Below are positions 6,099 to 12,519 of a stretch of DNA of 15,961 nt, in pieces. The DNA comes from Merdiplasma sp045118075. Lineage in GTDB: Bacteria > Bacillota > Clostridia > Lachnospirales > Lachnospiraceae. Every line of letters starts with the position of its first letter. Position 1 is the stretch's first letter. The DNA lies in NCBI GenBank assembly GCA_045118075.1, contig JBGUOI010000196.1, forward strand, positions 1-15,961, read 5' to 3'. A program made the position numbers and the translations under genes. The notes under the pieces were generated by a model. That model ran no database searches. It worked only from the letters and a program-made list of their open reading frames with translations, and was not told the DNA's origin.

Positions 6099-7061
6099 CT
6101 ACCTCGCACATTCTCCGGCGCTCCCGCGCAGGATCTTAAGGCCGTGGTCGAGCGGTTTCAGGATAAATCCCAGACTCTCTTTTACTGCCTTGGGGCTTCC
6201 GGGCAGGTTTATGATCAATGTCCCTTTGCGGATGACGGATACTCCCCGGCTTAAGATCGCCCGGTCCGTGATCTGCCCAGAGCGCATGCGCATATATTCG
6301 GCGATGCCGGGGGCATTCCGGTCGGCAACGGCCAAAGTAGCCTCAGGAGTCTGGTCTCTTAATGAGAAACCTGTCCCGCCGCTGGTAAGGACCAGGTCAA
6401 CTTGCCGCTGGTCAGCCAGGCGGCAGAGTTCTTTTTTTAAGAGGGCCGGCTCATCGGGCAGGAGCAGCATCTCGACTACATCATATCCGGCATCGGCAAG
6501 CATCTGCGCTGCCGCCGGGCCGCTCTCATCCTTACGTTCTCCTTTTGATCCCTTGTCGCTGAGCGTAATGACGGCCGCAGTAAAAGGCCGCTGCGGATCG
6601 GGCAGGATGACTTCCATCGTATCACCGGCGCGGATATCGCCTTCCGTGAGCACCTCGGCAAACACGCCTTCGCGGGGCATGATGCAGTCGCCGACTCTCT
6701 CGTGAATAGCGCAGTGGCTGTGGCATTCCTTGCCGATCTGGGTCATTCGTAGCGTAACTGTCCCAACCCTGAGAATAGTCCCCACCGGCAGGTTCTTAAA
6801 ATCGATCCCCTCCACCAGCAGATTCTCCCCGAAATCACCGTCCGTGACCCTGGCTCCTTTCGCGTTGAACTCCTCAACTTTATTGTAGGAAAGCAGGCTC
6901 ACCTGACGGTGCCATTTCCCGGCATGGGCATCATTTTCGATCCCGAAATCAGGGATAAAATGACCGCTCTCCACCGGCCGTTTTTCGGTTCCCTTCGCCG
7001 GGCTGGTGCAGACTGCCCGCACGATTCCCTGCAGCGAGTTTTTATTAATCTGATCCGTCAT
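6099..7061 (-). CDS. MOSC domain fused to MogA/MoaB-like molybdenum cofactor protein (320 aa)
   Basis: Residues about 10-155 form a MOSC domain (sulfur- or metal-handling domain of the Moco sulfurase type; candidate Cys113 in GKECHSHC). Residues about 158-315 form a MogA/MoaB domain with TSGGTG (226-231), DQTPEAT and LPGSP (286-290), the fold that adenylylates molybdopterin before metal insertion. The fusion would couple two late steps of cofactor making or delivery. An ATG at 7079 overlaps the moaA stop (ATGA) but has no usable ribosome binding site. The ATG at 7061 has GAGGA at 9 bases and is chosen; the other start would add six residues. Last gene of the moaC-moaA operon. Confidence 0.88.
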   Translation of the reverse strand: MTDQINKNSLQGIVRAVCTSPAKGTEKRPVESGHFIPDFGIENDAHAGKWHRQVSLLSYNKVEEFNAKGARVTDGDFGENLLVEGIDFKNLPVGTILRVGTVTLRMTQIGKECHSHCAIHERVGDCIMPREGVFAEVLTEGDIRAGDTMEVILPDPQRPFTAAVITLSDKGSKGERKDESGPAAAQMLADAGYDVVEMLLLPDEPALLKKELCRLADQRQVDLVLTSGGTGFSLRDQTPEATLAVADRNAPGIAEYMRMRSGQITDRAILSRGVSVIRKGTLIINLPGSPKAVKESLGFILKPLDHGLKILRGSAGECAR

Positions 7062-7075
7062 ATTCCTGCTTCCTC

Positions 7076-8053
7076 TCATCCGCCGAACGTGCTCATCAGC
7101 GATCCTTCCGTGATGTCCTTTTCATTCTCAAAACAGTGCGCTTTCGGCTTTTCAAAGATCACCGTCCTCATGGTTTCAAGCAGCTTCTTCTCCCTCTCTT
7201 CGGAAGGCTGCTCAGAGCGCAGGATCTGCCGCAGGTCTGTTCCGGTATCATAGCAAAGGCACGGTTTCAAAAACCCTTTTGATGTCAGGCGAACCCTGTT
7301 GCAGCTGCTGCAGAATTTTCCGTGGATCGCGCTGATCAGGCCGACGCTGCCGATGTACCCCGGAATCTTAAAATAAATGGCCGGCCCGAACCCGTGAGGT
7401 GCCGGATCCGGTGCCAGTCCGGGATACATTTCCTGCAGCTGCGAAAGCAGCTCTGTGTTTGAGATTCCCGTAAACTCCTTCCCGTACCCGATCGGCATCA
7501 TCTCGATAAAGCGCACGTCGACCGGATCTGCTTTGGCAAGATCGATCAAAGCCAGTATCTCTTCCCGGCTTCGCGGCAGACAGACCGCATTGACCTTTGT
7601 CCGCAGTCCTGCCCGGACAGCTGCTTTGATAGCTGAGAGCACACTCTCATGCGCATCCGTCCCGGTCATTTCTTTGTATGCACGCCTATCCATCGTATCC
7701 AGGCTGATGTTGACCGCATCGAGCCCGGCGCTTACCAGTTTGTCCAGATGTTTTTCGAACATCGTCCCGTTGGTCGTCAGCGTTACCTGCTCGATTCCGT
7801 CCGCAGCTTTAAGCATCCGAACCAGGCCATCGAGCCCTCTCCTGATCAGCGGTTCTCCGCCGGTCAGCTTAATATGCCGGATTCCAAGCTGCGCCGCCGT
7901 CTGTGCGCAAAGCGCGATCTCCTCGAACGTGAGCAGGTCGGCCATATCACAAAGCTTAACACCATGCGGCATACAGTACCTGCAGCGCAGATTGCACCTA
8001 TCCGTCACGGAGATCCTCATATAATCGATGTTTCTTCCATACTGGTCCAGCAT
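7076..8053 (-). CDS. moaA: GTP 3',8-cyclase MoaA
   Basis: A radical SAM enzyme that, with MoaC, turns GTP into cyclic pyranopterin monophosphate, the first stage of molybdenum cofactor synthesis in the cytoplasm. The N-terminal 4Fe-4S site is CNLRCRYC (C20, C24, C27), followed by KLTGGEPL (62-69). The second cluster ligands fit C248, C251 and C265 in the FCSSCNRVRLTSKGFLKPC stretch. The protein ends in the conserved Gly-Gly that the family uses in catalysis. Length 325 is normal. GGGAG lies 8 bases before the ATG. It starts 35 bases after moaC and its stop lies 14 bases before the preferred start of the MOSC-MogA gene. Confidence 0.96.
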   Translation of the reverse strand: MLDQYGRNIDYMRISVTDRCNLRCRYCMPHGVKLCDMADLLTFEEIALCAQTAAQLGIRHIKLTGGEPLIRRGLDGLVRMLKAADGIEQVTLTTNGTMFEKHLDKLVSAGLDAVNISLDTMDRRAYKEMTGTDAHESVLSAIKAAVRAGLRTKVNAVCLPRSREEILALIDLAKADPVDVRFIEMMPIGYGKEFTGISNTELLSQLQEMYPGLAPDPAPHGFGPAIYFKIPGYIGSVGLISAIHGKFCSSCNRVRLTSKGFLKPCLCYDTGTDLRQILRSEQPSEEREKKLLETMRTVIFEKPKAHCFENEKDITEGSLMSTFGG

Positions 8054-8088
8054 GCTTCTATCTCCCGCCGGTCGTCACTCATCAGCTG

Positions 8089-8568
8089 TCAGTTCTTCCC
8101 TCGAATCCAGGTCCCGGTCTTTCCTCCGCTTTTTTCGAGCAGCCGAACAGGCCCGATCTCCATCGACCGGTCTACGGCTTTACACATATCGTAGATCGTC
8201 AATAATGCAATATTAACGCCGGTCAGCGCTTCCATTTCAACGCCGGTCCTCCCGACCGTTCCCGCCGTGCAGACCGCACGTACGAGGCAGTTTTCCGAAA
8301 TCAGCTCAAAGTCCAGGGAGAGTTTTGTCAGCGGAACGATATGACACAGCGGTATCAGTTCGGATGTACGCTTGGCACCCATGATCCCGGCGATCCTGGC
8401 GGTACCCAGTACATCTCCTTTTTTCATGTTCCCGTCCCGGACTTTCTCAAAACATTCGGGGCTCATGGAGATGAATCCCTCGGCAGCGGCTTCCCGCAGG
8501 GTCTCTTTTTTGCCGCTCACGTCCACCATCAGGGCATTGCCGGCCCGGTCAAAATGTGTAAACTCCAT
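8089..8568 (-). CDS. moaC: Cyclic pyranopterin monophosphate synthase MoaC
   Basis: Acts after MoaA on the cyclised GTP intermediate. Family signatures are present: GAKRTSELIPLCH (64-76), TGVEMEALTGV (108-118), YDMCKAVD (126-133, with the catalytic-type D127 and K130) and IGPVRLLEKSGGKTG near the end. The usual CHPL reads CHIV here (C75-H76-I77-V78), a mild variant. 159 residues is normal. GGGAGG is 5 bases before the ATG. It is the first gene of the Moco block; it could be read from a promoter in the 77-base gap behind DUF554 or by read-through from it, and no convincing promoter was found in the gap. Confidence 0.96.
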   Translation of the reverse strand: MEFTHFDRAGNALMVDVSGKKETLREAAAEGFISMSPECFEKVRDGNMKKGDVLGTARIAGIMGAKRTSELIPLCHIVPLTKLSLDFELISENCLVRAVCTAGTVGRTGVEMEALTGVNIALLTIYDMCKAVDRSMEIGPVRLLEKSGGKTGTWIRGKN

Positions 8569-8645
8569 TACTGCCTCCCGTCTTTACTTATCATCAAATA
8601 CCACTGCTGCGAGCATATTTATCTTACCATACGCAGTGCGGCAAG

Positions 8646-9365
8646 TCATCTCCACGCAGCCCATACCACCGCGATCACCAGCGCCGGCAGAAGATTGGCC
8701 ACTCTTATCTTCTTTCCCCAGAAAAGGTTGACACCAACACAAAAGATCAGTACGGATCCGACCAGCGACAGATAATTCATCGCATGGTCCGTTATGTACG
8801 GCCGGATCAGGATGGCTAAGGCCGTGACTGTTCCCTGGAACAGGCCGACCGGGATGGCGGAGAAGATGCACCCCTTTCCGAGGGATGCCGTCATGACCAT
8901 GATGATGATCAGGTCGAGGATGGCCTTCGCGAACAGGATGGAATGATCTCCCACGGCGCCGTCTTCGATCGAACCGACCACCGCCATCGCGCCGATGCAC
9001 ACGGTCAGCGAAGCCGTCACAAAAGCCCCGACAAAGCCCGCATCCGAACTGTTGCCCGTTTTGGCCTTCAGCCATTCCCCGAACCGCTCTATCTTACCCT
9101 CCAGGTCGATCCACTCGCCGATCACTGCACCGATGGCGAGCGATGCGATCATCATCATCGTCCCGGTCGTCTCCAGCCGTCCGTTCTCCGCCAGCACATA
9201 CATCTGCTGCAGCGCCCCGGAGATGCCGATAAACAGCACGGCAACCGCATTCGCCAGAAGCAGCGTTTCCCGGCTCCTGTCACTGAGTTTCGAGCCGAAC
9301 AGCAGGCCGGCCAGCCCTCCCGCGATGATAAAAACCACATTGATGATCGTTCCAAGTCCCGGCAT
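8646..9365 (-). CDS. DUF554 family integral membrane protein (239 aa)
   Basis: A polytopic membrane protein with about six or seven hydrophobic segments and the DUF554 hallmarks: the start MPGLGTIINVVFIIAGGLAG, a glycine-rich first helix, ASLAIGAVIGEWIDLEGKIE, and VGAFVTASLTVCIGAMAVVGSIEDG. The family (YqgA/YdfK-like) is of unknown function, with a repeat-like internal symmetry. An in-frame TTG four codons upstream coincides with the GGAGG site, so the ATG at 9365, 5 bases after that site, is chosen. It lies on the same strand as the Moco operon, 77 bases ahead of moaC; a functional tie is only suggested by position. Confidence 0.9.
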   Translation of the reverse strand: MPGLGTIINVVFIIAGGLAGLLFGSKLSDRSRETLLLANAVAVLFIGISGALQQMYVLAENGRLETTGTMMMIASLAIGAVIGEWIDLEGKIERFGEWLKAKTGNSSDAGFVGAFVTASLTVCIGAMAVVGSIEDGAVGDHSILFAKAILDLIIIMVMTASLGKGCIFSAIPVGLFQGTVTALAILIRPYITDHAMNYLSLVGSVLIFCVGVNLFWGKKIRVANLLPALVIAVVWAAWR

Positions 9366-9386
9366 AACAACCTCCAATCTTCGATA

Positions 9387-9436
9387 AGGGGTCTGACCCT
9401 TTTCGTACGTTGAAGTACGAAAAGGGTCAGACCCCT
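9387..9436. repeat. Perfect 22-bp inverted repeat (hairpin repeat, copy 1)
   Basis: Arms 9387-9408 and 9415-9436 are exact reverse complements around a 6-base GTTGAA loop, with TCG/CGA continuing outside. Each arm itself contains GGGTC and GACCC. It lies 87 bases past the stop of the 9523-10464 gene and just upstream of the DUF554 ribosome binding site. No T tract follows on either strand, so it is not a standard terminator, though it may still block transcripts or protect RNA ends. It is related to the hairpin at 10580-10629. Confidence 0.9.
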
Positions 9437-9522
9437 CGATTAGTATATATCAGATGCGGGCAAATGGCGATCTCTTTTTTTTAGTGTGCCTGCACGCACA
9501 GCTTTTGTCTTATAATATATGA

Positions 9523-10464
9523 TCACTCTTTTCCGTTGGCTTGAGCCAGCGCGTCATACCATTCCTGCATGATCTGAGTCACGGATGAAGTACCGTCCGC
9601 AAACTGTGCACGGAACAGGGCCTCTGCATCGAGGTCTTCCCAAACCTCGCGCACCAGGTTCTCTCTGTCATCACTGAAGAAGTCAAACCTCACACCCGTT
9701 CCCGGGATCCGCAGCACAACGTATTCTCCGTCGGGAGCCTCGGCATCAGAGGCGGGAGTAAAGGTCACACCGTTCATCAGCTTCTCAAGGAAGGGAGCCG
9801 CATCGGCGCCGTTCGGCTCAAGCTCTCCGAACTGAGTGGCGCTTAAGATGTATTTCGTCTCCGGGTCAAAGGCGATCTTCGCCAGGGTCATATCCAGATC
9901 CGTGTTGCCCACTTCGATCGGCGTCAGGCCGTTCTCTTCGATGAACATCTCCGGGACCGTCTCACTTGCCCATTTGACAAGCTCCGAAAATTCTGCCAGC
10001 TCATCTTCCGCATATTCATAGTTCTCACGCACCATTCTCACGTCCGTCGGCAGGCACAGCACATAAACATTGCCGTTATCGTCCTTCGCAAAAGGCCTGT
10101 CCCCGAACATGTCCTCCGTACGCATCTCATCCAGCCTGGCCTCGTCGATTTTGCGGATGCTGAACAGCCATCCGGCTCCGTCAAAGGAATCACCGTTCGC
10201 CTCAACTGCCTTGATGGAAGCCAGTTCCGAAGCTGAGAACAGCACGCCGTTTTCATCTGCTTCCGGAGATTCGGTCACCACAACATCCTCCAGCAAAAGA
10301 GGAACAGGCAGCCTCAGGCCGTCATTCTCAAGCATAACAAACTCATCTTCCAAAGGAGCCTCCTCGGTAACCGCCTCCTCCGCAAAAGCGTTAAAAGCAC
10401 AGGCCGACATCGCAAGAACTGCCGCTGCGGCCAAACCACAAGTGATCATTTTCCTGATTTTCAT
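9523..10464 (-). CDS. Exported protein of unknown function (313 aa)
   Basis: MKIRKMITCGLAAAAVLAMSACAFNAFA|EE is a signal peptide with a likely cut after A28. The MSAC at 19-22 is a poor lipobox, so lipoprotein processing is possible but less likely. The mature protein is acidic (runs such as EEAVTEEAPLEDE) and reads as alternating strands and helices, with a repeated theme of VRLPVP/VRFDFF-like short strands near each end. I recognise no family or catalytic motif. A GGAGGAAGG site precedes the ATG at about 5-10 bases. A TATAAT at 10538-10543 is the best -10; its -35 is weak. A 7-bp inverted repeat GATGATC/GATCATC (10513-10535) lies in the leader. The gene stands alone, bracketed by two related hairpins. 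Confidence 0.75.
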   Translation of the reverse strand: MKIRKMITCGLAAAAVLAMSACAFNAFAEEAVTEEAPLEDEFVMLENDGLRLPVPLLLEDVVVTESPEADENGVLFSASELASIKAVEANGDSFDGAGWLFSIRKIDEARLDEMRTEDMFGDRPFAKDDNGNVYVLCLPTDVRMVRENYEYAEDELAEFSELVKWASETVPEMFIEENGLTPIEVGNTDLDMTLAKIAFDPETKYILSATQFGELEPNGADAAPFLEKLMNGVTFTPASDAEAPDGEYVVLRIPGTGVRFDFFSDDRENLVREVWEDLDAEALFRAQFADGTSSVTQIMQEWYDALAQANGKE

Positions 10465-10579
10465 ATTACCTTCCTCCGTATCATATAATTTGTTGAAAAT
10501 CTCTTAATTTATGATGATCGCTCATCCGGATCATCTGATTATATATACGAAAAAGGCCGAAAGCATCAACAAAAACGAG

Positions 10580-10629
10580 AAAGGCCAGGCCGCTTTCGCA
10601 CGCTGAAGTACGAAAAGGGCCTGACCCCT
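10580..10629 (-). terminator. Hairpin repeat copy 2, acting as terminator of the radical SAM gene
   Basis: The right arm 10608-10629 matches copy 1 at 20 of 22 bases, and the loop is GCTGAA against GTTGAA. On the minus-strand RNA the arms pair over 19 positions with one mismatch, several by G-U wobble, and are followed by TTTCTCGTTTTTG. It lies 11 bases after the radical SAM stop. The pairing-preserving differences from copy 1 suggest selection for the RNA hairpin. Confidence 0.7.
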
Positions 10630-10647
10630 TACGCGACCCCTTATGCG
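10624..10647. repeat. Tandem 12-base duplication at the radical SAM stop codon
   Basis: ACCCCTTACGCG is followed directly by ACCCCTTATGCG, one base different. The second unit contains the TAA stop of the radical SAM gene, and the first overlaps the outer end of hairpin copy 2. It looks like a short slippage or a duplication linked to arrival of the hairpin. Confidence 0.75.
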
Positions 10648-11741
10648 TTAAGTAAAGCTTCCACCTGCTCTCTCTTTTCGTAGAGCACGCAGCCGCCCTC
10701 GTGATCGTCCATCAGAAATTCTCCGTCGCGAAGTGCCGTAAACAGCGGCGAGTGCATCGCTTCTTTCAGCGAGGTGTCTCGGATATTGACGTCGGAGTAC
10801 GGGGAGAACGGGCAGGGCTCCGCGCCGCCGTGCGAATTGATGTGGAAGAAGCCGCGGCCGGCGGCCACGCATCCGCCGGTAGCTTTTTCATCTCCCGGGA
10901 AGGCAATATAGACCATCTCCGGGCATTCTTTGCGAAGCCGGATCATTTCTTTTTCAAGATACTCCCGCTCTGCGTCCCCGGGTGCGAGGTGCGAAGCGTT
11001 TTCCGTCACCGGAACGAATTCCACGAAGATGACGGCCCGGCAGCCGCGGTCGGAGAGTTTCTTCAGGAACTTGTCCGATGTGACTTCTTTAATATTCTGC
11101 GTCGTCACGGTGACCGACGCTCCGAAGATCAGGCCGCGCCTGCTCAGCTCTTCCATGTTGGCGATCAGCTTATCGTAGATCCCGCTGCCGCGCCGCTGGT
11201 CCGTGATCTCCTTTTCGCCTTCGATGCTCATGACCGGAAGCAGGTTGCGGCACCGGTCAAACAGCTCAAAATACCGTTCATCCATAAAAGTCCCGTTCGT
11301 AAAGATCGGGAAAAGGATATTCTGCCTTTTCCCGGCGGCTTCGATGATATCGCGTCTGAGCATCGGTTCTCCGCCGGCGAGAAGGATAAAGCTGATCCCC
11401 ATCTCATCCGCTTCTTCGAAGATCCTCAGCCACTCTTCACTCGTCAGCTGTCTGACCGGCTCCGAATCTACCGTCGCGTTGTTGCAGCGGGAATAGCATC
11501 CCGCGCAGTGCAGGTTGCATTTGCTTGTGATGCTTGCGATGAGAAACGGCGGCACATGTTCGCCCGCATCCTCCGCCTCGCGGCGCTTTTTGGAAGCCGC
11601 CCTGCTTGCAGCGGCAAACTTTGCCATAAACAGGCTCTGTCTGGGATTTTTTAACGTAGCCTTGATCGCATCCGCCACCAGCTTTTCTACGGCTTTGGTC
11701 ATATATGCCTGGATATCAAATTCTTCATTTCTGCTGCTCAT
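10641..11741 (-). CDS. Radical SAM protein with SPASM-like C-terminal cysteines (366 aa)
   Basis: A 4Fe-4S radical SAM enzyme: CNLHCAGC gives C75, C79, C82, with an extra C86 (YSRC); LLAGGEPML (120-128) is the SAM-binding GGE motif. A helical, lysine/arginine-rich extension of about 65 residues precedes the barrel. The C-terminal part has C291, C310 (in GGAEPCPF) and C351, the pattern of an auxiliary cluster as in SPASM enzymes, which modify peptides or proteins. No precursor peptide is seen nearby, so the substrate is unknown. A GTG seven codons upstream overlaps the AAAGGAAG site, so the ATG at 11741 is chosen. Divergent from the HAD-like gene, sharing a heavily patterned promoter region. 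Confidence 0.88.
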   Translation of the reverse strand: MSSRNEEFDIQAYMTKAVEKLVADAIKATLKNPRQSLFMAKFAAASRAASKKRREAEDAGEHVPPFLIASITSKCNLHCAGCYSRCNNATVDSEPVRQLTSEEWLRIFEEADEMGISFILLAGGEPMLRRDIIEAAGKRQNILFPIFTNGTFMDERYFELFDRCRNLLPVMSIEGEKEITDQRRGSGIYDKLIANMEELSRRGLIFGASVTVTTQNIKEVTSDKFLKKLSDRGCRAVIFVEFVPVTENASHLAPGDAEREYLEKEMIRLRKECPEMVYIAFPGDEKATGGCVAAGRGFFHINSHGGAEPCPFSPYSDVNIRDTSLKEAMHSPLFTALRDGEFLMDDHEGGCVLYEKREQVEALLNA

Positions 11742-11752
11742 GAATACTTCCT

Positions 11753-11822
11753 TTCTCAACACAAATAAATGCTTGATGTTGCCCGGTTCGCATTGTTTTT
11801 TCGATAGTCCCCGTGTTGAGAA
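11753..11822 (-). promoter_or_regulatory. Structured 5' leader of the radical SAM gene
   Basis: On the RNA, TTCTCAACAC (11813-11822) pairs perfectly with GTGTTGAGAA (11753-11762), closing a 70-base element. Inside, AATGC pairs with GCATT around a GAACCGGGCAACATCAA loop. The 3' strand of the closing stem runs straight into the AAAGGAAG ribosome binding site, so folding could affect translation. It spans most of the predicted leader (about 11833-11742). It matches no riboswitch class I can name. Confidence 0.55.
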
Positions 11823-11839
11823 TATCTATCACACAATAT

Positions 11840-11868
11840 AATATAGCAAAATCTATTTTGCATTTCAA
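11840..11868 (-). promoter_or_regulatory. Radical SAM promoter with palindromic operator
   Basis: TTGAAA (11863-11868), 17 bases, TATATT (11840-11845). The spacer is almost wholly the perfect inverted repeat GCAAAAT-CT-ATTTTGC (11846-11861). A second inverted repeat, ACACAATAT (11831-11839) / ATATTGTGT (11874-11882), encloses the promoter. Both suggest binding by dimeric regulators. Confidence 0.7.
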
Positions 11869-11887
11869 CAAGGATATTGTGTTCTCA

Positions 11888-11940
11888 TGGACAGTGTTCT
11901 AAAAGGGATGTAAAATAGAATTCGGAAAGTATTTAGAACA
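11888..11940 (+). promoter_or_regulatory. HAD gene promoter with TGTTCT operator half-sites
   Basis: TGGACA (11888-11893), 17 bases, TAAAAT (11911-11916). The 9-bp inverted repeat TGTTCTAAA (11895-11903) / TTTAGAACA (11932-11940) puts one arm in the spacer and the other just after the predicted start. A further TGTTCT at 11880-11885 is 15 bases before the first arm, making three half-sites. Confidence 0.65.
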
Positions 11941-11957
11941 TTCCCTGAGGTGGCAGT

Positions 11958-12458
11958 ATGCGAATTTCGTTTGATCTGGACGAAGTCTTATTTGTTGATC
12001 CGAGAACTTTTAAGATCGAAGACCCTCCCGGATTCCCGTTCGACCGGATCTACCGGGAACGGCTCCGCAAGGGGACCATTGACCTGATCCATACGCTCCA
12101 GCAGGAGGGCTTTGAAGTGTGGGTCTACACCTCATCCTTCCGCTCTGAATTATATATCCGCAACCTTTTCCGTCATTACGGGATCCGTTTCGACCAGATC
12201 GTCAACGCTCCGCGCCATTTAAGAGAGGTGCAGCGCGACAACCCGCGCCGCCTCCCCCAGAAGATGCCGCAGTTCTACCGGATCTCGCTTCATGTCGATG
12301 ACGAGCAGGTGATCCATGACTACGGCCGGTCAATGGGCTTCCGCACTTTTCATGTGTGCGATCCGGACGATGAGTGGGCGGAAAAGCTGCTGGCCAGAGC
12401 AAGAGAGATCCGTGACATAGAAGAAAAAGCCGGCGGGTCCGGCGCCGAAACAAAATAG
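11958..12458 (+). CDS. HAD-superfamily phosphatase-like protein (166 aa)
   Basis: Motif I is FDLDEVLF (nucleophile D6, acid D8), motif II is VYTSS (57-61, T58/S59), and motif IV is HVDDE (112-116, D114 and D115), the expected set for a HAD hydrolase. The motif III lysine is less sure; K102 in PQKMP is a candidate. There is little room for a cap domain (about 15-40), as in small HAD phosphatases. The substrate is unknown. GAGGTGG lies about 5-9 bases before the ATG. It stands alone, divergent from the radical SAM gene, and ends at a bidirectional terminator. The C-terminal tail (EEKAGGSGAETK) is probably disordered. Confidence 0.85.
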   Translation: MRISFDLDEVLFVDPRTFKIEDPPGFPFDRIYRERLRKGTIDLIHTLQQEGFEVWVYTSSFRSELYIRNLFRHYGIRFDQIVNAPRHLREVQRDNPRRLPQKMPQFYRISLHVDDEQVIHDYGRSMGFRTFHVCDPDDEWAEKLLARAREIRDIEEKAGGSGAETK

Positions 12459-12464
12459 CGTTCA

Positions 12465-12493
12465 AAAAAAGAGGGGGCTGACCCCTCTTTTTT
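12465..12493. terminator. Bidirectional terminator between the HAD and ABC transporter genes
   Basis: GAGGGG (12471-12476) and CCCCTC (12482-12487) with a GCTGA loop, flanked by A6 before and T6 after, so either strand gives a hairpin with a U run. It serves both converging genes. The core shares GGGG-CTGA-CCCC wording with the hairpin repeats at 9387 and 10580. Confidence 0.9.
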
Positions 12494-12519
12494 AAATAAT
12501 CAAATCAACTGCTCAAAGC

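Noticed and set aside
6075..6100. CCTTC/GAAGG hairpin after the DUF2442-HTH gene as terminator
   Set aside because: Only five pairs and a broken T tract; too weak to call, though some terminator is expected here.
6046..6705. 219-codon open frame on the plus strand
   Set aside because: Antisense to the MogA half of the MOSC-MogA gene; composition is Ser/Arg-rich, as in shadow frames.
7455..8194. Plus-strand frames of 181-189 codons
   Set aside because: Antisense to moaA and moaC, which are certain.
8569..8645. Promoter for moaC in the gap after DUF554
   Set aside because: TTGCCG and TAAGAT-like boxes are present but spacing and matches are poor; a Moco riboswitch is also ruled out by the short gap.
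9485..9500. Hairpin TGTGC-CTGCAC-GCACA beside an A/T run as a terminator
   Set aside because: On the minus strand the run after the stem is A, not U; on the plus strand the T run comes before the stem and no plus-strand gene precedes it.
10701..11654. 317-codon open frame on the plus strand
   Set aside because: Wholly antisense to the radical SAM gene, which has intact cysteine motifs, a ribosome binding site and a promoter; the plus frame has no recognisable domain.
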